Shown in pieces: positions 48,941 through 60,165 of a stretch of 64,000 bases of DNA (positions within the stretch are counted from its first letter, which is position 1; every line of letters starts with the position of its first letter). Below the pieces are notes generated by a model, which saw only the letters and a list, made by a program, of their open reading frames with translations, ran no database searches and was not told where the DNA came from. The stretch lies in assembly GCA_951804985.1 (NCBI GenBank), contig OX638135.1:65647970-65711969 (forward strand), in the 5' to 3' direction. The stretch is from Dryomyza anilis. Taxonomy: Eukaryota; Arthropoda; Insecta; Diptera; Dryomyzidae. Made by a program: the position numbers and the translations under genes.

Positions 48941-49594
48941 ATTATTATTGATTAATTTTTTCAAATTTTGGTATCTCTGGAGAAGGTGAGTCTTGAACTC
49001 TGGTAGATATGGTGAGGAATGTCTCTAAAACAGAAAGTTTTACTTACTAAAAAAAAATACGTAAAATGATTCCAATTCCAGTTTGTGCAAAGCAAGACTC
49101 TTGGTTAAAAACTTGTTGATATTTTTTATAATAAAAGTCCAAAATTTTGATTCTTGTTTTATTCTGATTGCGCCATTATATGATATATTTACAATAAATT
49201 TAAAATTTTATGAATATAAACAATATTACTTGATGAAAAAAAATTAAAAATTATTGTTATGCAATGTACAATTTTTAAAATGACAATTAAGAAAATAAAT
49301 TAGGACTCTATATTAAAAACTTATCAAATTTTCTTTATTGAATTTTGGAAAATAATGTACCTACAAAAATATTGATTTTTTTTAATATATCAATAAGTTT
49401 TTAACCAAGTTTAGTAATTTAATTTCATATATGACATGGTAAATTGGATGCATGGCGCTACTCAAAAATGATCAACAATACATAATACTCATTTTAACAT
49501 CTGAAAATAAAATAAATTTAAAAATCTTCAATTCTTTAATATACGGATTTTTTATATTATTTAAAAAGTCTTCGCGGGCCGCCGATGAAAGGTT
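48941..49594. other. AT-rich stretch, no feature recognised
   Basis: No frame or repeat structure is supported. TTGGTTAAAAACTTGTTGAT and its near complement ATCAATAAGTTTTTAACCAA (49100-49130 and 49387-49407) form a possible terminal pair around a 300-bp unit. Confidence 0.35.
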
Positions 49595-50140
49595 GGCATG
49601 TCTGCCCTACACCTATGAGGTACATGGTATATTAACTTTGTGCAGACATGGTAACGCTCCTTAGGATACGTTCCTTTATTGAAAAGTATATATATTCTAG
49701 ATCAGTATTACGACCCGAGTCCGTTTAGACATGTCAGTCTGTCTGTCTATCTGTTACACGGTAACTTGAGAAATACTAGTCGGAATCCGATGAAATTTTG
49801 TTTCAATATGTTTTACCCAAAAAAATGGTTTTGAGTACAGAAATGGGCCAAATCGTTAAACGGACACGCCCACCTCCCATACAAGATATTTTTATATAAC
49901 TCTTTACAAGATACTTTTGTATAACTCTTTAGGAACCTATAACTCGAAAAGTACCCAAGATACAATTACAAAATTTAAAACGTATTCTTAAAATTTACCT
50001 AAAAATAGTTGTTACAAAAATGAGCGTGATCCGCCCACATTTTTTTACAATATCTCCGGGTTTTTTCTAGTGAGAATTTTAGTCGTATTTCACATATTGT
50101 TTAATAATTCCTTAATTAATGAACAAAATGTATCTGATTA
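49595..50140 (-). repeat. Dispersed repeat family C, copy 2
   Basis: Approximate reverse complement of 12436-12835. Shared wording includes CCTATGAGGTACATGGTATA, CGAGTCCGTTTAGACATGTC and CGTGATCCGCCCACAT. Inside it GGACACGCCCACCTCCCATA is a family hallmark. Confidence 0.6.
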
Positions 50141-50418
50141 TGCCGGAAATAAGATATTTATATAAATTAATATAATTTAATGATATTTTGTTGAAAAACT
50201 AGGAATTTCTATTTTTTTATATATATTTTAAATATCAATAAATCAGTCAACTCTGCCTCTCACTTACATGTTAGGTACACATGGAACAAGTTTAAAACTC
50301 AAATACATATATTCCCTAGTTTTCAAAACAATTTTTCATTTTACAAAATTTTTTTAGTTCAAAAGTTACATACAAAAAACATCGATGCGCGCCTTTTCCT
50401 TACACTCAGCCCAACGTG

Positions 50419-51033
50419 TAGCGGCGAACGAGGATAAGACGAAGTTCCTTGTGTCAATAAGAAAAAAAAGAGTCCGTGCGTCTTGGAAAAAATCTGATAT
50501 TGACACCCACAAGTTTGACATTGTGTAGGACTTCGTCTATCTGGGATCCAGTATCAACAGCAACAACGACGTCAGCCTGGAGATTAAACGAAGAATAACC
50601 CTTGCCAACAGATGCTACTTTGGGCCCAGTAGGCAATTGATAAGCAGCGTGCTCTCTCGCGAGACAAAAATAGCGCTTTAAAAGTCACTCATCATGCCCG
50701 TCCTACTTTATTGTGCAGAAACATGGACGCTGGCCTCCACCGATGAGAGAGTACTGGGAGCGTTCAAGAGAAAGATTCTCCGTAAAATCTTTGGCTCTAT
50801 CTTTCGAGTATCGTGAACCATGAGCTGTATGAGTTATTAACATAGTCAATGGCATCAAGATCCAGCGGCTTCGCTGGTTAGGTCATGTTGAACGAATGGA
50901 TGAAATCACTCCAGCCAAGAAGGTGCTTGAATCGAGACTCGAAGGTGGACAGCGTAGAAGAGGGCGACCAAATCTGCGTTGGAAAGACCAAGTTGAGGAC
51001 AACCTGGCAACTGGCGTCAGCGCACGCAAAGCA
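50419..51033 (+). pseudogene. RTE LINE copy 2, segment 4
   Basis: Resumes with GCGGCGAACGAGGATAAGAC and runs through the region equivalent to 8010-8545 of copy 1: LGSSINSNNDVSLEIKRRI, VLLYCAETWTLASTDERVLG and FKRKILRKIFG are readable, then RWKDQVEDN and NWRQRT-like text. It stops at CAGCGCACGCAAAGC, before the normal 3' end. Confidence 0.8.
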
Positions 51034-51336
51034 TAAGTGAATCTATATAAATAACACAATTTTCATTCTGTTGTGTCAAACTTCTTGTAACTATCTGCAT
51101 ATTACGCTTCAAATATTCTTTGTTTGATGATATAATAATTATGTTATATGTTATAATTATATGAACATTAGGGAGGACCAGGTTCACACTTTTCGCAAGA
51201 GTAAATGGGGTAAATTTGGAAAATTTAGGGAGTAGATATTCGTAATAGGGCGTAGTTTTGCAATATGTAGTAGCTTTTATGTAAAGGTAGTTCAGAGAGT
51301 GTAATTACTATCTTTATTTAATAACTCAGGTATATT
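51034..51336. other. Spacer between two RTE fragments
   Basis: AT-rich, non-coding; no recognised repeat. It separates the end of RTE copy 2 from another RTE fragment and may be an insertion or original flank. Confidence 0.4.
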
Positions 51337-51505
51337 GCAGAGGACGTCCGAATCTCCAGGGGAGCAACCAAGTGCAAGACAACCTGAAAACGCTTAGCGT
51401 GCAAAACTGGCGTCAGCAAGCGCGACCCAGAAGCGAATAGAAGGTTATTACTGCTGCGTCCGAAACTCATCATGGGTTGTAATGGTCAAATAAGTAAAGT
51501 AAGTA
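51337..51505 (+). pseudogene. RTE LINE fragment, 3' end
   Basis: AGAGGACGTCCGAATCTCCA, GACAACCTGAAAACGCTTAG and AACTGGCGTCAGCAAGCGCG encode the C-terminal RP..QVQDNLKTL.VQNWRQQA tail. GGTTGTAATGGTCAAATAAG and AAGTAAAGTAAGT give the RTE 3' end. It differs from copies 1 and 2 enough to be a separate insertion or subfamily. Confidence 0.7.
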
Positions 51506-51779
51506 TATATTGAATATTTTTTTTAATTAATAATTAAAAGACATGCTTTAGGAAGCGATTTTTACAAAATCGCCCCTTAAGGGCCTTGCAAAACTAAAAA
51601 TTTAATTCAAAATATCTGTGAACTTAAGTTGGCCAAAGTAGGGTGTCACTTATTTGACACTTTTTTCGATTTTTAGTTTTTTCGCCCCCTTAGGATTTTT
51701 TTTTGATTAGAGAAAAAAAAATATAATATGCAAAATATTTTTGAACTTGAACAACAGAAACACGTGCCGCAATTACATT

Positions 51780-52295
51780 GAACATTGTACTAGGAGGTGC
51801 ATTTGTACTTGGAGTCGAAATTTAGAATAATCCAAAACAATGTATCCAAACAATCTTGTAGAAATCTTGCGAAAAAAATTATGTGTAATAGATTTTCGAT
51901 ACTCCGATAACTATCTGAGTTATCGATTTTTTTATACAGCAATAAACATGTATACAGGGTGTTTGGTTCATCGATATCAATAATTAATGTGGTCATTTTA
52001 TGACTCAAAATGAAATAAAAATATGTCTAATTTTGCACCCAGTTTAAGATACAGGGTGTTTACGAGATGCATATTACTGGCATAACCTAGTCAATAATAT
52101 TTGTTATAAAGAATAATCTGTTAATAAATAATTATTTTTAAGTTTTGTTTTAAAAAATCAAATTACCTTTCCAATGGTGTATCATTTCTTCGAACTCCAT
52201 GATTTCTTCCCTTTTTAAAAGGTATGTAAAGTTGAAATTTACAAAAATAAAAATACAAATTTTTACTTTGTCATTCCATTCAATTGCTATACAAA
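51780..52295 (+). repeat. Dispersed repeat family D, copy 1
   Basis: 51955-52295 matches 57425-57740 (ACAGGGTGTTTGGTTCATCG, ATGCATATTACTGNCATAAC and AAAGTTGAAATTTACAAAAA). 51860-51960 matches 59140-59240 (TCGATTTTTT or TTATCGATT..AATACAG). No coding frame and no terminal repeats noticed. Confidence 0.65.
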
Positions 52296-52335
52296 TATTG
52301 TCTCAATATTTTGAGTTTATTTAAAAAAAAAAACA

Positions 52336-52753
52336 GTTGGGAAGGTTAGATCACATGGGAAATTTTAAAGTACTTGTAATTATGATAGTTAGGATTATCA
52401 AAATTATAGTCGGTCTAAGCCGACTATAAATAACCTACACATATGTGTGGTTACCATTCAAAGTGATATATAGTTCACCAGGGTATACGAATCCTGAAAA
52501 AAACCACAAACATTCAATCGCTGAAGAATTTGCATTCATTTGATACCCATATTTACAAATAGGTAGGTGTACCGAATTTCGACAGACGGACAGACAGACA
52601 GACAGATGGACAGACGGACATCGCTAAATCGACTCAGGAGGTCATGCTGATCAAGAATATAAATACTTTTCCATACCGGAGATGCTTCCTTCTGGGTGTT
52701 ACAAACGTCGTACCAAACTGAATATACCCTTTCACTCTTAGTGTAGGGTATAA
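52336..52753 (+). repeat. Dispersed repeat family A, copy 3
   Basis: Begins CAGTTGGGAAGGTTAGATCA and ends at CACTCTTAGTGTAGGGTATA. Shorter than copies 1 and 2 because the part between ATAGGTAGGTGTACCGAATT and the GACAGACGGACA run is deleted (about 230 bp). It keeps the 24-base hairpin. Confidence 0.75.
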
Positions 52754-53093
52754 ATATCATTTTATATATGTCTATATATTTATTGCTGTATCGATGCATT
52801 TCTATTGCATTTTTAGAGGTAAAGACTTCTGGACCTAAAATTTTTGCATTCTTATAATTTAAGTTATGTCCTTAAGAAATCTATTAATCATTATTTTTAA
52901 GTCATAAAACAGCGGAAAATATTGACAAATTAAAGTCAGTTTCAATGATTTTAAAAATAAAAATGTATGCTCATATATCGGCCATTCCACGTCTTCTCGG
53001 GCTTTTACTATTTTTGATTTCGTTGAAACTTTGCACTTATGTTTTTTGTCGAAAAATATTTTACACGTGTGTAAAAATCAATGTTGATTGGTA
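52754..53093. other. AT-rich spacer, no feature recognised
   Basis: No frame or repeat is supported. Confidence 0.45.
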
Positions 53094-53101
53094 GTTCTAC
53101 C

Positions 53102-53719
53102 TAGAGATGGTCGCGTACCTGTTTTTGATGAAAAGGACACGCACGGACACGCCGATAGGTGATACGCACGAGCACGAGTCCGACGCACGATAAAGCACGG
53201 AATTAAAAAAGACACGAAGAAACACTGAAAATACGAAAAAACACAAAAAAGCACGGAAAAACATGAAAAAGCTGGCGAAACGTGAAAAATAATTCTGGAA
53301 CCGTTTGGATTTTTGGAACCGGAATCGTTATTAAAAATATGTGGAACCGGAACTGGAATCGGAATCCATATATTTGTTCTGGTCGGAATCGGAACCGTTT
53401 GGATTTTTGGAACCGGAATCGTTATTAAAAATGTGTGGAACCGGAACTGGAATTGGAATCCATATATTTGTTCTGGTTGGAATCGGAACCGCTATTTAAA
53501 ATCTCGGAGATCCACGACATTTTTATTTTCTGAAGCTGGAAGTAAGGGTTTTTTAAATTGGTGTAAAAACTATAAAAAAATGTAAATGGGCGCGTGCCTG
53601 ATTTTGTTGGCACAGAGACGCACGGGCACAACAGCAACTAGCACGCACGGAGATTTGCACGTGCGAACTCAGATTTTCGGGCGTGACACGAAAAAAAGCA
53701 CGGCCCGCGGCCATCTCTA
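53102..53719. mobile_element. hAT-type MITE with 8-bp target duplication
   Basis: The ends TAGAGATGGTCGCG and the complement of CGCGGCCATCTCTA are flanked by GTTCTACC (53094-53101) and GTTCAACC (53720-53727), 7 of 8 identical. GCACGCACGG and GACACG-type motifs cluster at both ends (53145-53260 and 53605-53690). The centre has two copies of a 117-bp unit of GGAACCGGAA-rich sequence. 618 bp, non-coding. CG-rich compared with its surroundings. Confidence 0.8.
53295..53500. repeat. GGAACCGGAATCG tandem units
   Basis: Two units of about 117 bp starting at GGAACCGTTTGGATTTTTGG (53298 and 53392-53416 region) with internal GGAACCGGAACTGGAAT. It is the inverted equivalent of the minisatellite at 24440-24600. 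Confidence 0.75.
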
Positions 53720-53727
53720 GTTCAACC

Positions 53728-54245
53728 CCTTAATAAATTCAAAAATTTCGTTGAAATTCAACATTTTGCATTCAGTTTAATTACTGTAGCAGATGAACCA
53801 TAAGTTTCTCATTGTAAAAGTAATGAACTTATCTTACTAACGGTTTACTCGTTTTTAAAACATATAATACAAATATAATAAGAAATAATGGTCCGAAAGT
53901 TTTAAAACCGACTTTGGTCAGCATATAATTTTTTAATTTTTTTTTTTAACCATCATATAACAACAAAATGAGACAAAATTGTTCAATATTGAACGTTTGG
54001 TTCACGTGCTACAGTAATTTAACTAAATGCATATAACTAAAAGCAATGTGAATATCGACAAAATCTTTCAAGAAGAATGCGAAAAAAAATAATATCTGAA
54101 AATTAGGGATTCTTAAAGAGAATTCCTTGCGAAATGGAGTGGTATACTCAGTTTTTTTTATTACTGGTACCCTGTACCGATACTCTTCACTTAAATATTT
54201 GTTCAATATTTATTTAAATAAAAAAAAAATGTATAATATTTATGA
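53728..54245. other. AT-rich spacer, no feature recognised
   Basis: No supported frame or repeat. Confidence 0.45.
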
Positions 54246-54429
54246 CTAGCTGGACCCGTGCACGACTCGTGCCAAGATTTCATGAATGCAAAGATATGGA
54301 AAATATTTTTATTATTTATATCAGGGACCTGTGCATCGCTTTTTTTATTGGTTTTGTAAATGTAGTAACCAAATAACAATTCTCCGCTAAAACAACTTTT
54401 CTCAAAGACAATTCTTTCTCAGACTGCGC

Positions 54430-54850
54430 TTCCCCTTAGAATTCTTCCCCGTAAAACATTTCGCCGTAGAATTCAACTCAGTAGAAATATTCCCCGTAAA
54501 ATTCTTCCCCATAGAACGCTTTCCCGTAGAATTCTTCCCGGTAAAATTCTTCCCGTAGAACTCATCCCGGTAGAATTGTTCCCGGTAGAATTATTTCCCG
54601 TCGAATTTTTCCCCGTAGAGTTTTTCAAAGTAGATGTTTTAGTGTGGTGAGTTTTAGTGTGTGTTTTTGTGTATTGAGTTTTAATGTGATGAATTTTAGT
54701 GTGGTGAGTTTTAGTGTGGTAAATTTTATTGTGGTGTGTTTTATTGCCGTGAGTTTTAGTTTGGTGAATTTTATTGAGTTTTTGTATGGTGAGTTTTAGC
54801 GTGGTGAGTTTTAATGTGGGGAATTTTGGTGTGGTGAGTTTAAAGAGTTT
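54430..54850 (-). repeat. 15-bp arrays inside Helitron C
   Basis: 54430-54630 repeats GTAGAATTCTTCCCG-like units; 54640-54850 repeats GTGTGGTGAGTTTTA-like units with more decay than in Helitron B. Confidence 0.75.
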
Positions 54851-55199
54851 TGGGTGGTTGTTAACCTGGTGTGAAATATCTTGATATCACTATAATAACT
54901 GTTGACATACACGTAACGTTGACATACACGTAATGTAAAATGTATCTTCTATGGGGGGTGCCACACCCAATTGCCCAATCACTCCCACATTCGGCGAAAC
55001 CGTTTAGAATGGTTAAAAATAACGCTGACCAACATTTTATTAAATTTGCTATCCCAATTGCTGATATAATGTGTTTTTAATTTTTGGGTCATATGGGAGG
55101 TGCCACGCCCAGTCCACCAATCTTACCGAGATATAGCCCAGGCCCAACATACATATTGTGCCAAAATTTTATTCCATTCGGTTTAGCCGTTTTGACGTC

Positions 55200-55535
55200 T
55201 ATTTGAAATTTAAAAATATATATATTCGACCAAAACAACAATGTTCGAAAAATTTGGAAAAAAAACATTAAGAACAACATTAAGAACGCAATAGTCGAAA
55301 TCACCATTTTACAAAAAAAAAATTAGTCGACAAAAACAACAATGTTCGAAAATTTTCGAAAAAAAATGTTGTTAAAATTTTTTTGGAGGACAAAAAGAAC
55401 GTTATGGTCGAAATCACCATTTGAAAAAAAAACATAATCGACAAAAACAAAAATGTTCAAAAAATGTCGAAAAAAAAATTTGGACGACAAAAAATCACCA
55501 TTTTCAAAAAAAAAAAAACAGAACAATGTCGAAAA
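55200..55535. repeat. Degenerate TCGACAAAAACAACAATG repeats in Helitron C
   Basis: Three to four units of about 95-115 bp, each with CGACAAAAACAACAATGTTC, TCGAAAAAAAA and GTCGAAATCACCATTT, start near 55227, 55328 and 55438. They are found only in this Helitron. Confidence 0.65.
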
Positions 55536-55928
55536 AAATGTTTTTGTATTTGCTTTTGTTTTTGATTTTTTTTTGTTTTTCCTTTAGTTTGGATTTTTGT
55601 TTTATGTTATTGCTTTTGTTTTTGTATTTTTGCTTTTGTTTTGTGCTTTTGTGTTTTTGCTTTTATTTTTTTTTTTTGTATTTGAGTTTTTTGTTTTATG
55701 TTCATAGCTAGTGAAAGTGCCGAGTTATATCGTTTTGAAAGTTTAGGTTTTATGTGAGGTGCCACGCCTCTTTGTCCAATAGCGCCCATATATAGCCTAT
55801 CATTCCTTCCAGACCATACCGCATTTGTGGTAAAAATTTCAAGAAAATCGGATCAGCCGTTTAGACGAAGAAGCGGAACAATCGTACAAAGGTACAAACG
55901 AACAAACAGATTTAGTATATTAATAGGA

Positions 55929-56579
55929 TGCGTAGAAAATTAATAATTTTTGCTCTTTGATTTTAATAAAACTTGGTCAATAGCTTTGTATATGTTTAAA
56001 AAAAATATAAGTTTATTTTTTTTTTCGAAATTCGAAAATTTTACAAAATTGTGATGCTTTCAAAAAAAAAACACACTTTTTCTTGGAGGTAATTTCAAAA
56101 GCTGATATTTAGGCCAATAAAGTCTCAAAATGGTTATTGGTGATCTATTGTTTATAGAATATGACGTAATATTTGATTCTGGTTTTCATTTTTTTTTTAA
56201 ATCAATTTATAATTATTATATAGTTTTCGAACTCGAAAACGCCAATTTTGATTGGGCTTTTTTTTAAATTAGTTATATTATTTCTGAATATACTACATAC
56301 ATTTTGTAGAGGTGTTCTTCCATATAAGAGAAACACTTTTTTCTATAAAATTTTTTATCAATGATAAAGTATTAACATAAGGACTTTTTGTGAGCGCTTT
56401 GCATTTTATTCAAAATTACGTTTCACCATTTTAAATATATGTGTGAAATAAATTTTTTAAATATTATTTTAATTATTGATCCAAATATCATTATAGGTTT
56501 ATCATAGCAAATTTGTAAATAATGTTTTAAAACTTTACTTTTTCGATTTATATCACTTTTAATTCAGTAACAAATAATA
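55929..56579. other. AT-rich stretch, no feature recognised
   Basis: No supported frame or repeat. Confidence 0.5.
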
Positions 56580-57195
56580 CAGGGTAGTTTATTCTCGTCA
56601 AATGGCGAGAATTTGAAGAAAATCAAATGATGATAAAATGATTAGATCTAAAAGTTCAAAAAGATCCTAAAGCATCTCATCCTCCAGTGGACATGTCAGA
56701 AATCTTTTTTTATAACATTTCAAAAAATAATAATGAAAAAAAAATTGTCCAAGGTCATCCTGGACAGGTCTGGAGCACCTCATCTTTCAATGGACATGTC
56801 GAAAGCATTGCTTACATATCATTCAGAGGAAATCGGATGTGTCCATTCTCTCATTTGTCTTCATATTTTTCTAATCATTTTATCATCATTTGTCTCATCA
56901 TTTTTCTCATCATTTTTTCATCTTGTCTCATCCTTTTTCTAATCATTTTTTTTCATCTTTTCTCATCATTTATTTTCATCTTCAAATAATGAGTATTCGC
57001 TACGTTCTGCTTTTTTCTCGCTTTTTCATCATCAATGATGAGTACTTTTGAAGATGAGAATTATTTCGAGCATTGAGCGATATTAATTTTCATCAATGAT
57101 GAAAAAAGATATTTATCAGTAGTGAGCAAAAAATTCTCATCTTTAGTGAGGGATATAAATTGAGCGATGAGAAAAAAAAACATCTTCGAACCCTG
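56580..57195. mobile_element. TIR element with CAGGGT ends and CATCATTTT repeats
   Basis: The ends CAGGGTAGTTTATTCTCGTC and, on the complement, CAGGGTTCGAAGATG share CAGGGT; TTCTCATC / GATGAGAA blocks recur near both ends. 56860-56975 is a run of TCTCATCATTTTTCT units. CAGGGT fits hAT-like ends, but the 8-bp flanks do not match, so the class is unproven. Confidence 0.5.
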
Positions 57196-57424
57196 CTTTA
57201 ATTAGAAATAGATCGTTTATACAACGTGCGCCCTTAACGCCCTATATCTCTGAAAGTAGTGGTCTGAAAAAATAAAAAAAAATGAACAATACATAATCAG
57301 TTGCCAAAATTTCATTGAAATCGACTTGACTTTTTTTGGTCGAGTAGGTGTGGAATGGCTCATTTATAATTATAATCTCTTGATGGGGCAAAGGGCCATC
57401 ACACCTTCTATACTTCATCTGTTA
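57196..57424. other. Unassigned spacer
   Basis: CCAAAATTTCATTGAAATCG and GTGGAATGGCTCATTT resemble commonplace insect repeat wording (compare GGCCATTCCACG at 52981). No boundaries are visible. Confidence 0.35.
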
Positions 57425-57740
57425 TACAGGGTGTTTGGTTCATCGATATCAATGATTGGATGACTCAAAAAAAAATATTAAATAAGAATTTGTCTAATTT
57501 TGTATACAGTGTTTACGAAATGCATATTACTGACATAACCTAGTCAAGAAAATTGGTTATAAAGTATAATCTTTAGATAAATGAATCTCAATTTTCATTC
57601 ATATTTTAGACAATCCAATTATCTTTACAATCGTATATCACATCTTCGAACCCTATGATTACTTCCTTTTTATAAATTGAACGTAAAGTTGAAATTTACA
57701 AAAATTAAAATGTTTACTTTTTCATTGATTTTCTCAAAAT
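57425..57740 (+). repeat. Dispersed repeat family D, copy 2
   Basis: Aligns with 51955-52295 from ATACAGGGTGTTTGGTTCAT to GTTGAAATTTACAAAAATTA. Copy 1 continues further left, this one does not. Confidence 0.65.
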
Positions 57741-58099
57741 TTCGTTACGGATCACTTCATTTTTTTCTAATTTATAATGATAGACCAGTTCAACCCTAGT
57801 ACTTTTTACTAATTACAGTGTTTTATGTAAGTTATGCTGAAGAAATAATTAAACAGTGGCGGGTCTTGTGAGTTGGTGGTTGAAGTTAAAAAGTTATTTG
57901 TTTAACTCGTAATATTCCATTAAAAAAATAAATTTCCATTTAAAATACAAATTTAATTATTATTAAAAGTGTAAAAAAAATTACCAAGTATAGAAACCCA
58001 AACCAATAACGGTTTCAGTTTTCTATCATTTTTATATGTTAATATTTTATAAATTTATTTTATGTTAAAGTTATGTAGCCCACATTATTATTTGCTTAC
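57741..58099. other. AT-rich spacer, no feature recognised
   Basis: No supported frame or repeat. It ends at the splice-donor-like GTAAGC (minus strand, 58094-58099). Confidence 0.4.
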
Positions 58100-58267
58100 G
58101 TTTAAGGCTAATGTCTGAGGAATATATGTTTGGACATGTTTCAATAGAGTACTCAGCCTTCTGGTGCGATCCAACGAAGAAATTTGGTATGTTGGCGGTA
58201 AAACTGTTGTCTCAACATCATCATTAATGTTGCTAATACTGCGTTTCAGTATGTGATATAAATTCAT
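58100..58267 (-). other. Possible isolated coding exon, function unknown
   Basis: From an ATG at 58267 (minus strand) 56 codons run open to AAC at 58100, where GTAAGC follows, a good splice donor in phase 0. The peptide begins MNLYHILKRSISNINDD, continues through VLPPTYQISSLDRTRRL and ends QTYIPQTLALN; it is compositionally ordinary, unlike the repeat-derived frames elsewhere. No acceptor-flanked partner exon, promoter or known motif was recognised. It could equally be chance or a decayed transposase piece. Confidence 0.15.
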
Positions 58268-58840
58268 TTTAATTTGAATGTTATGAAACAAAATTTGTTT
58301 TAACTTCTAGTTTCTGAATAGGATCTGTTGCCACAACAACGCGCACTGAACAAGTAAGTATACAAAGCGAACGGTTTATCTTTACACCGTGACAAGCAAC
58401 CAGTGGATACAGGTAAGTAGTAGTTTATCTATCCACTGTAACATGCAACCAGTATAAAATCCAGGCATACCAAAATGGAGACAGCTAATAATAAATGCAG
58501 CTAAGTGATTAGTGTTAACATCAACCCTATATTCGGCACTTTTGACTTAATTCATAATTGATGTGAATAATGATATTTAAAATAAAAAATTATGAAATTT
58601 ATTTTTTAGACTATTTTTGGATGATTTTTTTTAACATTTCGGATATAGTGATATAGTGCTTTTTGTTTCTGCAGTGCATAAATCAAACTAACGATCAAAA
58701 TTACTAACATTTTAGGTTCTATTTTTTAAAATGTTTATCCACACATTTTTCCAAAAAAATATATATAAAAGTTTGAAATGCTTGTATTTTTTTCATATAA
58801 AATGAAAAATAGTATTTCTTACCAGAATTTTTCACAAATT
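58268..58840. other. AT-rich stretch, no supported gene
   Basis: 58355-58480 has ACCGTGACAAGCAACCAGTG and CACTGTAACATGCAACCAGT, a short imperfect duplication with the inverted pair CAGTGGATA/TATCCACTG. Nothing else is supported. Confidence 0.35.
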
Positions 58841-58960
58841 GTTAAATTACGAAAAATAAACCTACCACCGTAGGTTTGATATGGTATGTATTCTTTTAGG
58901 TGTTACAAACGAAATAACAAAGTAAATATATCCTTATTTGGTGTACGACATAATGAGATG
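58841..58960 (+). repeat. Fragment of a family A-like repeat
   Basis: TAGGTGTTACAAACGAAATA and AAGTAAATATATCCTTATTT correspond to the CTGGGTGTTACAAACGGCGT..TGAATATACCCTTTC end of family A. Confidence 0.45.
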
Positions 58961-59139
58961 GTGGCATCACATCAATTATTCCAGTTAAAAATAATTAAGG
59001 CTAAATTGCACTTTACCGGCCGAATAAAAAAAAACATAAAATTTGCCAAGCGCTTTATTTTACCTAACAATAAGAAAAATGAAAGAAATAGGTTGCTTGG
59101 ACACCGGGTGACCTGGAAAGCATATCTGTAGAAAGTCGG
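58961..59139. other. Unassigned spacer
   Basis: A short basic frame (58886-59131) crosses it but carries no motif; no repeat recognised. Confidence 0.3.
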
Positions 59140-59240
59140 TTTCCGTTTGCGAGAAAAAATTACATGTAATCGGATTTTCGATATTTTTTAATTTTATGAA
59201 TTATCGATTATTTAATACAGAAATAAAAACGTATACATTT
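59140..59240 (+). repeat. Fragment of repeat family D
   Basis: GCGAGAAAAAATTACATGTA, ATCGGATTTTCGATA and TATCGATT..AATACAG parallel 51865-51965. Confidence 0.5.
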
Positions 59241-59809
59241 AAGGACTATTTTTATATATAAATGCAATATACAGGTACAACATGTTGTATACCTAAAATA
59301 TATTTATTTAATCGTCAAGATTTCTTTGTTTTACAATGCTGAATTTTCTAGTTCGTTCCCAATTTTCTAAAATATTTGGTCCTAATAAACAATCCTAGGG
59401 GTGAGAAAGCTAAAAGTGTTAAAAAACTGTCACCCTAATATTCATAATCAGGGCAAGTTTTTTTGGATTTTGTCAAAAAATGCAATTTTTGTCATTTTTT
59501 CAATTATTTTGTAAATTTGCCAATTTTGATATACTTTGCCTAAAAATGCCTTTTTTACACTCTGGCAAACCTTTTATTATATTATTTTCGATTTTCTGGT
59601 TGTATTAAAAAAAATATATGACGTCCTTTTCTTGTGTACTTATTTTTGTATGTTCTTAATTTTGTGAATGAAATTAACGAAATAAATATTAGACCATGTA
59701 AAAGAGAAAGAAAATAGTGCCATTTTTACTGTTTTTGCCATTTTGCATGCCATTTTTAACTATATTTTGTGCCAAAAAATTTGCCCTGTTCATCATTTAC
59801 ATTAATTAT
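59241..59809. other. AT-rich stretch, no feature recognised
   Basis: No supported frame or repeat. Confidence 0.45.
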
Positions 59810-59960
59810 AAAATCACACAGAGTGAAAAATCACACAAAATCACTCGGTGTGAAAAATCTCACAAAAATCACACAAATCACGAATTCACGCAAATATCTC
59901 ATGAGACTCAAAATCACGCGAGACTCACAAATCCCACATCGTGTAAAGAATCACTACGAT
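59810..59960. repeat. AATCACAC-type low-complexity repeat
   Basis: Irregular repeats such as AAAATCACACAGAGTG, AAAATCACTCGGTGTG and AAATCACGCGAGACTC. Both frames that cross it look protein-like only because of the repeat. Confidence 0.6.
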
Positions 59961-60008
59961 GACGTCGACTTTCTGAAACTAGGAGCTCTAAAACTAAGAG
60001 TAGGCCTT

Positions 60009-60165
60009 TTTTCTCTTTGCTCTCACCCGCCGTTCGGATTTGGCAATAAACTGTAGGTCCCACCACTTTGAGTACAAATATAACACGCACAGCTCAAAAT
60101 GGTGAGAGAGCTCGGCCTAAGTTCTTATAGGACTGTTCTGCCAAACTATTATTATTATTATAAAA
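60009..60165 (+). mobile_element. SINE 3' half (5' truncated), copy 4
   Basis: Starts at TTTGCTCTCACCCGCCGTTC, equal to the middle of copies 1-3, and ends CCAAACTATTATTATTATTA. The tRNA-like head is missing, as expected from incomplete reverse transcription. Confidence 0.85.

Larger units (their letters stand above)
54246..55928 (-). mobile_element. Helitron C, non-autonomous
   Basis: On the minus strand it begins TCCTATTAATATACTAAATC (55928) and ends CTAG (54246-54249), with the GCACGAGTCGTGC palindrome about 10 bases before. Flanks are A at 54245 and T at 55929. It has the same internal order as A: conserved 5' block, A/T-rich part, 15-bp minisatellite (about 14 units) and GTAGAATTCTTCCC array. 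54850-55540 contains extra sequence with repeated TCGACAAAAACAACAATG and TTCGAAAAA motifs that A and B lack. Confidence 0.8.

Noticed and set aside
55421..55711. Hydrophobic FCFLL-type frame that could be a membrane protein (also 11007-11279)
   Set aside because: It comes from the T-rich part of the Helitron common to copies A and C, with TTTTGTTTTTG repeats.
59717..60056. Frames of 81 and 95 codons
   Set aside because: They cross the AATCACAC low-complexity repeat and run into a SINE fragment.
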